Shown here one piece after another: positions 17,390 through 26,296 of a stretch of 64,000 nucleotides of DNA. Every line of letters begins with the position of its first letter. The first letter of the stretch is position 1. Below the pieces are notes generated by a model. The model was given only the letters and a program-made list of their open reading frames with translations. It made no database searches and had not been told where the DNA came from. The stretch lies in the NCBI GenBank assembly GCA_040881665.1, contig JBBECT010000006.1, positions 42,462 to 106,461 on the forward strand, written 5' to 3'. Both the position numbers and the translations under genes were made by a program. This DNA comes from Actinomycetota bacterium. GTDB taxonomy: Bacteria > Actinomycetota > UBA4738 > HRBIN12.

Positions 17390-18229
17390 CTACGAGGGCT
17401 CGGCCAGCTCCACCAGCGCGGCCGCCGACATCCGCTCGAGCGGAGGCGTTCGGCCGGTCCAGAGCTCGAAGGCCAGCGCCGCCTGGTGCAGCAGCAGGCC
17501 CAGTCCACCGAACACCGTCGCACCCGCCGCCCGAGCGGCGGTCTGCAGCGGGGTCACCGACGGCCGGTACAGCAGATCGACGACGAGCACGTCCGGGTGC
17601 AGGGCGGGGTGTGGCAGTTCCTCCCCCTGGGCGCCGAGCGGGGTGGCGTTCACCACGAGCGGCACGTCGAGCCCGGCCGCATCGGCGATCGGAACGACCG
17701 AGACCTCCGTGGACATCCCCTCCAAGCCCGACGTGAGGGCACCTGCGCCGGCCGGGTCGCGCACGGCGACGTGGAGGCGACCCAGGCCCGCTCGTGAGAG
17801 TGCGAGTGCACACGAGCGTGCCGCTCCCCCGGCGCCGAACACGAGCGCATCACGATCCGCCGGATCGAAGCCGGCGTCGAGCCGAAGGAAACGATCGAAC
17901 CCCGGTGTGTCGGTGTTGTGTCCGACGAGTGCGGTCGGCGTCACGACGATCGTGTTCACGGCCTGCAACCGTTCCGCGTCGTCGGAGAGCTCGTCGCAGA
18001 TGGATGCCGCCTCGGTCTTGTGCGGCATCGTCACGTTCGTCCCCGAGAACCCCAGGACCCGCAGACCGCGTACCGCGTCGGCGAGCCCGTCGGGTGGCAC
18101 CGGGAGGGGCACGTACACCCAATCGAGATCGAGCGCACCGAACGCCGCGTTGTGGATCGCGGGCGACAGGCTGTGCTCGACGGGCCACCCGATCACCCCG
18201 ACCGTGTGGGTTCCTCCGCGCACCCGCAT
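17390..18229 (-). CDS. aroE: shikimate dehydrogenase
   Basis: NADPH-dependent reduction of 3-dehydroshikimate to shikimate. 279 residues. Motifs: VEHSLSPAIHNAAF (substrate site), NVTMPHK with the catalytic Lys, NTDTPGF with the catalytic Asp, and the Rossmann GAGGAARS. The ATG at 18229 has GAGGAAGG at a proper distance; an ATG at 18250 overlaps the mltG stop (TGATG) and is equally possible by coupling. With aroCKBQ it brackets the pilus locus. Confidence 0.92.
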   Translation of the reverse strand: MRVRGGTHTVGVIGWPVEHSLSPAIHNAAFGALDLDWVYVPLPVPPDGLADAVRGLRVLGFSGTNVTMPHKTEAASICDELSDDAERLQAVNTIVVTPTALVGHNTDTPGFDRFLRLDAGFDPADRDALVFGAGGAARSCALALSRAGLGRLHVAVRDPAGAGALTSGLEGMSTEVSVVPIADAAGLDVPLVVNATPLGAQGEELPHPALHPDVLVVDLLYRPSVTPLQTAARAAGATVFGGLGLLLHQAALAFELWTGRTPPLERMSAAALVELAEPS

Positions 18230-18249
18230 CGCGTTCCCTTCCTCAGCCA

Positions 18250-19347
18250 TCAGCCGAGACAGCGCTGTTTGTCGGCGAGGAACTCGTCGTAGTCGTCGGT
18301 GAACTCGTGGCTGCCGTCCTCTCCGCACAGGACGTAGTAGCGCACGTTCGAGTCCGCCGGCTCGAGGGCGGCTCGGATCGAGTCCAGGCCCGGGTTCGCG
18401 ATCGGTGTCGGCGGCAGACCCTTGAACAATCGCGTGTTGTACGGGCTGTCGATCTCCAGGTCGGACTGGGTCAGCCCATCCTCGGGATTCGGGTCGATGT
18501 ACTGCAGGGTGGCGTCGATCCCGAGGATCTCCCCGACCTCGAGACGGTTGTAGATCACCGCCGACACGAGCGGCCGTTCGTCCGTGACGGAGGCCTCACG
18601 CTCGACCATCGAGGCGATCGTCACGATCTCGTACGGCGTGACGCCCAGCTCCTTCGCGTTCTCCCACGGGAGCTTCGCGACCTGGGAATCGAACTGCTGT
18701 AAGAGGACGTCGATCGCTTCGCCGGGGTTCGTTCCCTTCGTGAAGAACTCGTAGGTGTTGGGGAACAGGAACCCCTCCGTCGTCTCCGTGCCCTCGGGGA
18801 GGGAAGGCGGCAGCGACCGAGACCCGTCGGTGGCAGCCGTCAGGAGCTTGTTCTCCGACAACCCCAGCTCGTCGGAGAGCACCTCGACGATCTGCTCGAC
18901 GGTGTAGCCCTCGGGGATCGTGACCGTGGTCGTCGGAGTGGCCGGGGGCAGGGGTTTCGACAGGATCCTGATCGCCTGGTCGAGGGAGATCTCGGTGCGC
19001 AGCTCGTGTTCGCCCGCGCGGACGTCCTCGGCCTTGTCGTTGCCGTTGAGCAGGATGCGTCCGATGAACCCGCCGCACCGGATCACCTCCTCCTCGCTGA
19101 GCACCTGGACGACCTGCTCGCCGGTCGCTCCGTCGGGGATCGTGATCGTGATCGGCTCGTGGCGATCGCCGCTCCCCTTGCACCACGAGTAATAGGTAGC
19201 CGCCCCGGCCACGCCTCCCGCGACCACGAGGAACGCGACGATCAGCGCCACGAGGCCCCAGCGTCGTCGGCGCCGGGATCTCCGTGACTCCTCCTGTGGG
19301 TCGGGTCCGGGGAGGTTGCCGAGCAGGGTCTGCGGGTCGTGTGGCAT
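18250..19347 (-). CDS. mltG: endolytic murein transglycosylase MltG
   Basis: 365 residues: Arg-rich cytoplasmic stretch, one membrane segment (about 31-52), a LysM-like region and the YceG catalytic domain. The catalytic Glu is E249 in the ASMVEREA motif, and the later PLVSAVIYNRL and LPPTPIANPG segments fit the family. It cuts nascent glycan strands during cell-wall growth. Its gene is placed between ruvX and aroE as in many bacteria. Confidence 0.92.
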   Translation of the reverse strand: MPHDPQTLLGNLPGPDPQEESRRSRRRRRWGLVALIVAFLVVAGGVAGAATYYSWCKGSGDRHEPITITIPDGATGEQVVQVLSEEEVIRCGGFIGRILLNGNDKAEDVRAGEHELRTEISLDQAIRILSKPLPPATPTTTVTIPEGYTVEQIVEVLSDELGLSENKLLTAATDGSRSLPPSLPEGTETTEGFLFPNTYEFFTKGTNPGEAIDVLLQQFDSQVAKLPWENAKELGVTPYEIVTIASMVEREASVTDERPLVSAVIYNRLEVGEILGIDATLQYIDPNPEDGLTQSDLEIDSPYNTRLFKGLPPTPIANPGLDSIRAALEPADSNVRYYVLCGEDGSHEFTDDYDEFLADKQRCLG

Positions 19348-19370
19348 CCCGGCGAGGATAGCGGCCGGGG

Positions 19371-19844
19371 TCAGGTCCGGCTCGGCCCGGCGGTCGCGCT
19401 CGTGCCCCGGCGCCGGTCGAGCCAGGACTGCAGGATCACCGTCGCGGCCGAGCGGTCGGACGCCCGCTTGCGCTCACGTGCCGACGCACCGGCCGCTGCG
19501 AGCGCGCGCTCGGCCTCCGCGGTGGACAGGCGCTCGTCCTCCAACTCGACGGGTACCTGCAGGAACGTCCGCAGGGCGCCCGCGAACGCCTCCGCGTGGT
19601 CGGCCCGGGTCCCCGCCGCGCCCGACATCGACAGCGGCAGGCCGACCACGATCGCCACGATGCCGTGCTCGCGAACGAGCGAGGCGACCGCCTTGAGATC
19701 GGCGGCAGCACCCGTGTGGATCGTGCCGAGCGGCACGGCGAGTCGCCGGCCGGGATCGGAGATCGCGACACCGATCCTGGCGTCGCCGTGATCGAGGCCG
19801 AGCACCCGGCCGGTCGCGGGAACGGCATCCCCGCCCTCAGTCAC
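19371..19844 (-). CDS. ruvX: RuvX/YqgF family RNase H-fold protein
   Basis: 157 residues. The RNase H-like signature GLDHGDARIGVA with the first catalytic Asp, VVGLPLSMSGAAG, and a final DRSAATVILQSWL with the last Asp. Members act as 16S rRNA maturation nuclease or Holliday resolvase-like enzymes. The GTG start overlaps alaS by 8 bases; the extra C-terminal tail is short. Confidence 0.9.
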   Translation of the reverse strand: MTEGGDAVPATGRVLGLDHGDARIGVAISDPGRRLAVPLGTIHTGAAADLKAVASLVREHGIVAIVVGLPLSMSGAAGTRADHAEAFAGALRTFLQVPVELEDERLSTAEAERALAAAGASARERKRASDRSAATVILQSWLDRRRGTSATAGPSRT

Positions 19845-22464
19845 CGGCGGTCAGGAGCTCCTGGAGCCGCGTGGGGATCGTCGCGAGCGCGTCCGGGACG
19901 GCGTCGCCCTTCTTGCCGCCGGCGAACGCGAGGATCGGTTTGCCTCCGGCTCCGCCGCCGACCTGCTTCGCGGCGGCCTCGAGCAGCTTCGGCGCCTCGA
20001 CGCCGCGCTCGAGCAATCGCTTGGAGACGGCGGCCACCAGCAGGGCCTTCCCCTCGGAGCCGTTGCCGAGCACGACCGCGGCTCCGCCCTTGCCTTCGAG
20101 CTTGCCGACGGCCTTCTGGGCCAGCTCGCGCAGGGAGTCGGCGTCGGCGTCCTGCGCCGACGCCACGAGTCTGGCTCCTCCGACCTCCGAGGCGCGCCCG
20201 ACGATCTCGTCCACGAGCCCGACGACGTCCTGCTTCTTCAGCGATCCCAGCTCGTTCTGGAGCCGCTTCAGCTCCGCCATCACGTGTGACGCGCGTTCGG
20301 GCGCCGAGCGCAGGTCCCCCGCGCGGAGCACCTCGCTGACCTCCTCGAGCAGGCGGCGTTCCAGGTTGATCTCCCGGATCGCGTCGGGTCCCACGAGCGC
20401 CTCGACCCGGCGCATGCCCGCACCGATGCTCGACTCTCCGAGCACCCGGAGGATCGCGACGTTGCCCGTGCGGAGCACGTGTGTTCCCCCGCACAGCTCG
20501 CGGGAGTACTCACCGATCTCCACGACCCGGACGAGGTCTCCGTACTTCTCGCCGAACAGCGCCGTGGCTCCCAGACGCTTCGCCTCGTCGAAGGTCGTCT
20601 CGAAGATCCGGACCGACTCGTCGTCGGCGAGCCGGCGGTTCACGAGCTCCTCCGCCTGTTCGAGCTGCTCGCGGGGCACCGACGCATGATGGGAGAAGTC
20701 GAACCGGAGCCGCCCCGGCGCGACGAGGGAACCCGCCTGCCGGGCGTGCTCCCCGAGCAGGTGCTTCAACGTCCAGTGGAGCACGTGCGTGCCAGTGTGC
20801 GAACGCGCGGTCGACGCGCGGAACAGCGGGTCGACGGCGGCGTGGGCGTGCTCACCGACTCGGATCTCGCCCGACGCCACGAGTCCGCTGTGCACGATCA
20901 CCTCGCCGGGCGCCCACTGTGCGTCCGTGACGCGGACCACACCACCCGAGGTCCGGATGACGCCCTGGTCTCCGACCTGCCCTCCGGCCTCGGCGTAGAA
21001 CGGGGTGCGCGGCAGGATTAGGCGGACCTCGTCGCCCTCGCCCGCGACCTCGACCCCACCGACGGGCGTCAGCAGCGCGGCGATCTCGGCGTCGGACTCG
21101 AGCTCGCGGTATCCCACGAAGTCGGTGGCGCCGGTACGACCGACAGCGTCGGCCACCGCCGCGTCGACCGATCCCTTCTTGACGGCGTCCTTCGCGCGGC
21201 GCCGCTGCTCGTCCATCAGTGCCTCGAAACGATCGAGGTCCACCTCGAGACCCGCGTCCCCCGCGAGCTCGAGGGTGAGTTCCTTCGGGAAACCGAACGT
21301 GTCGTGCAGCTTGAACGCGTCGTCGCCCGAGAGCTTGGTTCCCGCGTCGGTTCGATCGATCGCCTCCGCCAGCAGGTCCCGGCCTTGGCGGAGCGTTCCG
21401 GAGAACCGTTCCTCTTCCGAGCCTGCGACCTGGGCGGCGAACGCCCGGTTCTCGCGCAGCTCGGGGTAGGTATCGCCGAGCAGCTCCACGGTCGTGTCGA
21501 CGAGCGGCTCGGTGACCGTGCCCGCGATCCCGAGCCGGCGGGCGTGGTCGACCAGCCGGCGCAGCATGCGCCGCAGGACATAGCCCCTCCCCTCGTTCGA
21601 GGGTTGCACGCCGTCGGCGATCAAGAACGTCGTCGCCCGCCCGTGCTCCGCCACGATCCGCAGCGAACGATCGGTCACCTCCCCCTCGCCGTAGCGCTTG
21701 CCCGACAGCGACTCCGCCACCTCGACGAGCGGACGCATCAGGTCGGTGTCGTAGAACGAGTCGAGCCCGTTCAGCACCGTCGCGAGCCGTTCGAGGCTGG
21801 CGCCGGTATCGATGTTCTTGCGCGGCAGGTCCCCGATGATCTCGTCGTTCACGTCGACCTCGTTCTGCATGAAGACGTGGTTCCAGATCTCGACGAACCG
21901 CTCCTCGTCGACGGCCGGACCGCCGTCGGGTCCGTACTTCGAGCCCCGGTCGACGAAGATCTCCGAGGACGGACCGGCCGGGCCCGCTGCGTGCATCGAC
22001 CAGAAGTTGTCGACCTTCCCCCGCTTGACGATCCGATCGCGCGGGATGCCGATGTCGTGCCAGATCTGCACCGCCTCGTCATCGGTCTCGTAGGTGGTGA
22101 CCCACAGCAGGGCCGGATCCAGTCCGTAGACCTCGGTGACCAGCTCGTAGCCCCAGGCACACGACTCGGCCTTGAAGTAGTCGCCGAAGGAGAAATTGCC
22201 GAGCATCTCGAACATCGTGAGGTGCCGCGCGGTCCGCCCGACGTTCTCGATGTCGTTCGTCCGGAAGCACTTCTGGGCGGAAGTCGCCCGTCCGAACGGG
22301 GGCTCGGCGATCCCCAGGAAGGAGGGGATGAACTGGTTCATGCCCGCGTTCGTCAGCAACAAGCCGGACTCGGGTGGGGGGATCAGCGACGCGGACTTGA
22401 CACGCGTGTGCCCGCGCTCCTCGAAGAAGCGCAGGAACCGCTCACGGATCTGGCGACCCTCCAC
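19837..22464 (-). CDS. alaS: alanyl-tRNA synthetase
   Basis: 875 residues. Class II catalytic core, then the editing domain with the zinc motifs SHTGTHVLHW (HxxxH) and ELCGGTHV (CxxxH), and a DHHA1 C-terminal domain. The usual N-terminus (RQIRERFLRFFEERGHT) fixes the start at GTG 22462-22464; the frame's further extension lies upstream of a promoter-like box. There is no Shine-Dalgarno; a TAGACT box lies 8 bases before the GTG. It overlaps ruvX by 8 bases. Confidence 0.94.
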   Translation of the reverse strand: MEGRQIRERFLRFFEERGHTRVKSASLIPPPESGLLLTNAGMNQFIPSFLGIAEPPFGRATSAQKCFRTNDIENVGRTARHLTMFEMLGNFSFGDYFKAESCAWGYELVTEVYGLDPALLWVTTYETDDEAVQIWHDIGIPRDRIVKRGKVDNFWSMHAAGPAGPSSEIFVDRGSKYGPDGGPAVDEERFVEIWNHVFMQNEVDVNDEIIGDLPRKNIDTGASLERLATVLNGLDSFYDTDLMRPLVEVAESLSGKRYGEGEVTDRSLRIVAEHGRATTFLIADGVQPSNEGRGYVLRRMLRRLVDHARRLGIAGTVTEPLVDTTVELLGDTYPELRENRAFAAQVAGSEEERFSGTLRQGRDLLAEAIDRTDAGTKLSGDDAFKLHDTFGFPKELTLELAGDAGLEVDLDRFEALMDEQRRRAKDAVKKGSVDAAVADAVGRTGATDFVGYRELESDAEIAALLTPVGGVEVAGEGDEVRLILPRTPFYAEAGGQVGDQGVIRTSGGVVRVTDAQWAPGEVIVHSGLVASGEIRVGEHAHAAVDPLFRASTARSHTGTHVLHWTLKHLLGEHARQAGSLVAPGRLRFDFSHHASVPREQLEQAEELVNRRLADDESVRIFETTFDEAKRLGATALFGEKYGDLVRVVEIGEYSRELCGGTHVLRTGNVAILRVLGESSIGAGMRRVEALVGPDAIREINLERRLLEEVSEVLRAGDLRSAPERASHVMAELKRLQNELGSLKKQDVVGLVDEIVGRASEVGGARLVASAQDADADSLRELAQKAVGKLEGKGGAAVVLGNGSEGKALLVAAVSKRLLERGVEAPKLLEAAAKQVGGGAGGKPILAFAGGKKGDAVPDALATIPTRLQELLTAGD

Positions 22465-22472
22465 GGGGGGTG

Positions 22473-22478
22473 AGTCTA
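22473..22478 (-). promoter_or_regulatory. putative -10 box of a leaderless alaS transcript
   Basis: TAGACT, then 8 bases (a C-run with no ribosome site), then the alaS GTG. The same hexamer with the same spacing precedes ruvC. No -35 consensus is evident. Confidence 0.5.
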
Positions 22479-22489
22479 CCGGCGGAGGC

Positions 22490-22768
22490 TCAGTCGGCCG
22501 GCAGGCGAGGAACGTCGCGGCTCTGCCGGCCGCGCCGCGCGGCGTCGAGTCGGTCGCGCGAGTCGTCCTCGGCGGCCGCCATCGCACGCTTGCCCTCTTC
22601 GAGCGACTCGCTCACGAGCTTGGAGAACTCGAGGAGGCCGCCCTTCGCCTCGCGCGCGATGCTCGCCGGAGCGACCCTGTTGGCCTGCTTACGCGTCCAG
22701 CGGGTCGCGGCGACGCCCGCCACGGCGCCGGCGCCGAGTCCGAACGCGAGCCAGAAGATGCGCCGCAC
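22490..22768 (-). CDS. small membrane-anchored protein between DUF948 gene and alaS
   Basis: 92 residues: one N-terminal membrane segment (about 3-22, Gly/Ala-rich), then a charged amphipathic stretch with SLEEGKRAMAAAE. A short membrane protein in this position between the DUF948 gene and alaS is common in actinobacteria. GTG start one base after the DUF948 stop, so coupled. Function unknown. Confidence 0.75.
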   Translation of the reverse strand: MRRIFWLAFGLGAGAVAGVAATRWTRKQANRVAPASIAREAKGGLLEFSKLVSESLEEGKRAMAAAEDDSRDRLDAARRGRQSRDVPRLPAD

Positions 22769-22769
22769 G

Positions 22770-23150
22770 TCAGGCCTTGGAGCCCTTCGAACCGCCCATC
22801 CGGGAGGCGAAGTTCTTCAGCCCGGCCGAGAACCCGATGAACTTCACGAGCGGACTCGATGCCGCCTGCTCGACGAGATCGGTGATCCGCTCGACGCGGG
22901 CGACGATGTTCCCCGCCGATTCCAACATGCCGTCGACGCGCTCGAGCTCCTTGTTCACGTTCTGCACCGAGACCTTGACCTCGCCCATCAGAGGGAGGGT
23001 CTCCTGACGCACGCCGTCGATCAGCATCTTCGTGCTCTCGAGCACGCGGAAGGTGTTGAGCAACACGACGCAGAGGAACAGCACGAGCAGACCCCAGAAG
23101 GCGGCCAGGATGATGAGGGCGATATCTCCCCCGGAGGCGGCAACGAACAT
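22770..23150 (-). CDS. DUF948 membrane protein
   Basis: 126 residues: N-terminal membrane segment (about 9-30) followed by a long amphipathic helix with heptads (RVLESTKMLIDGV through LERVDGMLESAGNIVARVERITDLVEQ), as in DUF948 proteins. The final part is Gly/Ser/Lys-rich. ATG at 23150 has GGAG 9 bases upstream. Linked to envelope stress or phage-shock-like roles in some firmicutes; here the role is unknown. Confidence 0.82.
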   Translation of the reverse strand: MFVAASGGDIALIILAAFWGLLVLFLCVVLLNTFRVLESTKMLIDGVRQETLPLMGEVKVSVQNVNKELERVDGMLESAGNIVARVERITDLVEQAASSPLVKFIGFSAGLKNFASRMGGSKGSKA

Positions 23151-23221
23151 CGGCTTCTCTCCTCTGGACTCGAGACCTGGACGCGGAGGCCGTAGTCTAC
23201 CCACCCGGTTCCCGGCGGTGT

Positions 23222-24475
23222 CTACTCGGAGCGGTCGCCTCCGTGCCAGGTGACCGACTCCTCGCCCTCGCCGCTGGGCTCGTAGTACCGCTCGCCCTCG
23301 AACCGGGCCGGTCGATGTGCCTGCTCGACCCAGTGACCCGGCGCGTCGTGCGGATACCGGTAGCCCTTCCCGTGCCCGAGCTGCTCCGCTCCCTTGTAGT
23401 GGGCGTCGCGCAGGTGCAGCGGGACGGGCTCGGCGCTGCGGGCGTCCTGGGTCGCCGCGCCGAGCGAGGCGATCACGCTGTTGGACTTCGGCGCTCGCGC
23501 CAGGTACAGCGCGGCGTGCGCGAGGTTGAGCCGAACCTCCGGCATCCCCACGTGCTCCACGGCCTGGGCCGCCGCGACGGCGACGAGCAGCGCGCGGGAA
23601 TCGGCCAGGCCGATGTCCTCGCTCGCATGGACCACGAGCCGGCGCGCGATGTACCGGGGGTCCTCGCCCGCTTCGAGCATGCGGGCGAGCCAGAACAGGG
23701 TCGCGTCCGGATCCGAGCCGCGGATGCTCTTGATGAAGGCGCTGATCACGTCGTAGTGCGCGTCTCCCTGACGGTCGTACACGATCGCGTTCTTCTGCAC
23801 GGCGTCCGACGCGATCGCGAGATCGATCTCGCCGCCGTCCCCGACCGCGAGCGCGGCCGCCTCGAGTCCGGTGAGCGCAACGCGGGCGTCACCACCGGAG
23901 AGCTCGACGAGGTGCTCCCGGGCCTCGTCGGTCACGCTCACGCCCATCGAGCCGAGCCCGCGGACCTCGTCGGTCAGCGCCCTGTCGAGCAACGCCCGGA
24001 GCGCGTCCGGTTCCAGCGGTTCGAGCCGCAGCAGGATGCTTCGCGACAGCAGTGGGGTGTTGAGCGAGAAGTACGGGTTCTCGGTCGTCGCACCGATCAG
24101 CGTGACGGTGCCGTCCTCCACGCCGGGCAGGAGCACGTCCTGCTGCGTTTTGCTCCAACGGTGGACCTCGTCCACGAACAGGACCGTGCGGAACAGGCCC
24201 GGACCTCCCTTGGCCGCATCGAGCACCTTCCGCGCATCGGCCACGCCGGAGGACACCGCGGACAGCTGGACGATCTGCGCGCCGACGGCGTCGGCGAGCA
24301 GGTGGGCGAGCGTGGTCTTCCCGGTTCCCGCGGGACCCCACAGCACGAGGGAGGGGAGGTGGCCGCCCTCGATCAGCTTCGTGAGCGCCTTCCCGGGCCC
24401 CAGGAGGTGCTCCTGCCCGACGAACTCGTCGAACGCGCGAGGCCGCATCCGCGCGGCGAGGGGTTGGTCGGTCAC
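23222..24475 (-). CDS. rarA: replication-associated recombination protein RarA (MgsA), AAA+ ATPase
   Basis: 417 residues: Walker A GPAGTGKTT, Walker B FVDEVHR, sensor 1 GATTENP, then the lid and the tetramerisation domain (FIKSIRGSDPDATLFWLARML, ASEDIGLAD). It acts at stalled replication forks. The GTG start has no ribosome site; TAGCCT (which overlaps the aspS stop) lies 6 bases before it, so it may be leaderless. Confidence 0.93.
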   Translation of the reverse strand: MTDQPLAARMRPRAFDEFVGQEHLLGPGKALTKLIEGGHLPSLVLWGPAGTGKTTLAHLLADAVGAQIVQLSAVSSGVADARKVLDAAKGGPGLFRTVLFVDEVHRWSKTQQDVLLPGVEDGTVTLIGATTENPYFSLNTPLLSRSILLRLEPLEPDALRALLDRALTDEVRGLGSMGVSVTDEAREHLVELSGGDARVALTGLEAAALAVGDGGEIDLAIASDAVQKNAIVYDRQGDAHYDVISAFIKSIRGSDPDATLFWLARMLEAGEDPRYIARRLVVHASEDIGLADSRALLVAVAAAQAVEHVGMPEVRLNLAHAALYLARAPKSNSVIASLGAATQDARSAEPVPLHLRDAHYKGAEQLGHGKGYRYPHDAPGHWVEQAHRPARFEGERYYEPSGEGEESVTWHGGDRSE

Positions 24476-24484
24476 GTCGTCAGG

Positions 24485-26296
24485 CTAGACATCGCCCACG
24501 GATCCGTCGGGCGGCTCGTGCGGTCGCAGCAGCGCGAGATTCAGCTCGCGCAGCTGCACCTCGTCGACCGGGGCGGGAGCGCCGGTCATCGGATCCGACC
24601 CCGACTGCGTCTTCGGGAACGCGATCACCTCGGAGATCGATCGCTCCCCGGCCAGCAGCATCACGAGACGATCCCAGCCGAACGCGATCCCGCCGTGCGG
24701 CGGCGCGCCGTAGCGGAAGGCCTCCAGCATGTGTCCGAACTTCTCCTCCGCCTCGTCCGGGGAGATCCCGAGGACATCGAGCACCGCGCGCTGCATGTCC
24801 GCGCGATGGATCCGGATGCTGCCCCCGCCGAGCTCCAGCCCGTTCAGGACGAGGTCATAGCCCCGGCCGGTCGCCGTCGCAGGGTCCAGATCGTCGGGGT
24901 CGGTCGGCGCGGTGAACAGGTGGTGGACGGCGCTCCACCGCCCGTCGTCCTCGCTCCACTCGAACAAGGGGGGCTCGGTCTGCCAGCAGAACGCCCACTC
25001 CCCCTCCGGGATCAGGTCGAGCCGTTCGGCGAGGCTGCGACGGAGCCCGTCGAGGGCCACCGCGACCCGGTCCGGTTGGTCGGCCACGAGCAGGATCAGG
25101 TCGCCGTCGTCGGCGCCGGTCGCCTTCACGACACCGGCCAGCTCCTCCGGGGTGAGGTGCTTCTCCACCGGTGACCGGAAACCGCCGTCCGCGTAGACGA
25201 TCCAGACGAGCCCGGCGGCTCCGCGGCCCTTCGTGTCGGCGACGAGCTGATCGAGCTCCTTGCGCGAGAGCTGGGCTCCTCCCGGCGCCGCGATCCCCTT
25301 GATCGCTCCGCCGCCGTGCAGGACCGATGCGAACGCTCGGAACCCCGTTCCCTCGAACACCGGCGCCTGGTCGGCCAGCTCCATCCCGTAGCGCAGATCG
25401 GGCTTGTCGCTCCCGAACCGGTCGAGCATCTCCGCGTAGGTCATGCGCGGGAACGGAGCCTGTACGGTCGCGCCCGCGAGCTCGGCCAGGAGCTGCACCA
25501 TGAGCCCCTCCATCAGCCGGATCAGGTCCTCCTCTTCCACGAAGGACATCTCGAGATCGAGCTGGGTGAACTCGAGCTGACGGTCCGCTCGATGATCCTC
25601 GTCCCGGTAGCACCGGACGATCTGGTAGTAGCGATCCTGCCCGGCGACCATCAGCAACTGCTTCAGCTGCTGCGGCGACTGCGGCAGCGCGTAGAACGCT
25701 CCCGCGGACTGGCGGGAGGGAACGAGGAAGTCGCGCGCGCCCTCGGGCGTGCTCCGTGTCAGCGTCGGGGTCTCGATCTCGGTGAACCCCCGCTCGTCGA
25801 GGTAGCGACGGGTCAGGCTGTTCACGGCAGCCCGCAGCCGCAGGCGCTCGGTCATCTCCGGCCGGCGCAGATCCAGGTAGCGGTAGCGCAGGCGGAGCAC
25901 CTCGTTGGCCTCGACCCGGTCCTGGATCGGGAACGGCGGGGTCTCGGCGGGTGAGAGCCGGTCCACCACGCTCGCCGCGACCTCGACCTCACCCGTCGGC
26001 AGCTCCGGGTTCACAGCGCCCTCCGGGCGGGGCCGGACCAGCCCCTCGATCCGGACGACGTCTTCCGAGCGCAGCTCCTGCGCCGCGGCATGCGCCTGGG
26101 GCGCGTCCTCGGGATGGAAGACGAGCTGGATCAGCCCGTCACGGTCCCGCAGGTCGACGAACGTGACCCCGCCGTGGTCGCGGCGGTTCGCGACCCACCC
26201 GCACAGCGCCACGTCCGTGCCCGCATCGCCCGCCCGCAGGGCTCCGCACCGATGCGTGCGCATCGAGGTCGACAGATCGGTCCGTTCCTCGCTCAC
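24485..26296 (-). CDS. aspS: aspartyl-tRNA synthetase
   Basis: 603 residues, the bacterial type with OB-fold anticodon domain (about 15-115), class II core, and the GAD insertion (about 290-420). Class II motifs: RYRYLDLRR, CYRDEDHRADRQLEFTQLD and GGIAFGWDRLVMLL. GTG 26296 overlaps the hisS stop (GTGA) with AGGAG 6 bases before it. Whether it is discriminating or charges tRNA-Asn too cannot be told here. Confidence 0.94.
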   Translation of the reverse strand: MSEERTDLSTSMRTHRCGALRAGDAGTDVALCGWVANRRDHGGVTFVDLRDRDGLIQLVFHPEDAPQAHAAAQELRSEDVVRIEGLVRPRPEGAVNPELPTGEVEVAASVVDRLSPAETPPFPIQDRVEANEVLRLRYRYLDLRRPEMTERLRLRAAVNSLTRRYLDERGFTEIETPTLTRSTPEGARDFLVPSRQSAGAFYALPQSPQQLKQLLMVAGQDRYYQIVRCYRDEDHRADRQLEFTQLDLEMSFVEEEDLIRLMEGLMVQLLAELAGATVQAPFPRMTYAEMLDRFGSDKPDLRYGMELADQAPVFEGTGFRAFASVLHGGGAIKGIAAPGGAQLSRKELDQLVADTKGRGAAGLVWIVYADGGFRSPVEKHLTPEELAGVVKATGADDGDLILLVADQPDRVAVALDGLRRSLAERLDLIPEGEWAFCWQTEPPLFEWSEDDGRWSAVHHLFTAPTDPDDLDPATATGRGYDLVLNGLELGGGSIRIHRADMQRAVLDVLGISPDEAEEKFGHMLEAFRYGAPPHGGIAFGWDRLVMLLAGERSISEVIAFPKTQSGSDPMTGAPAPVDEVQLRELNLALLRPHEPPDGSVGDV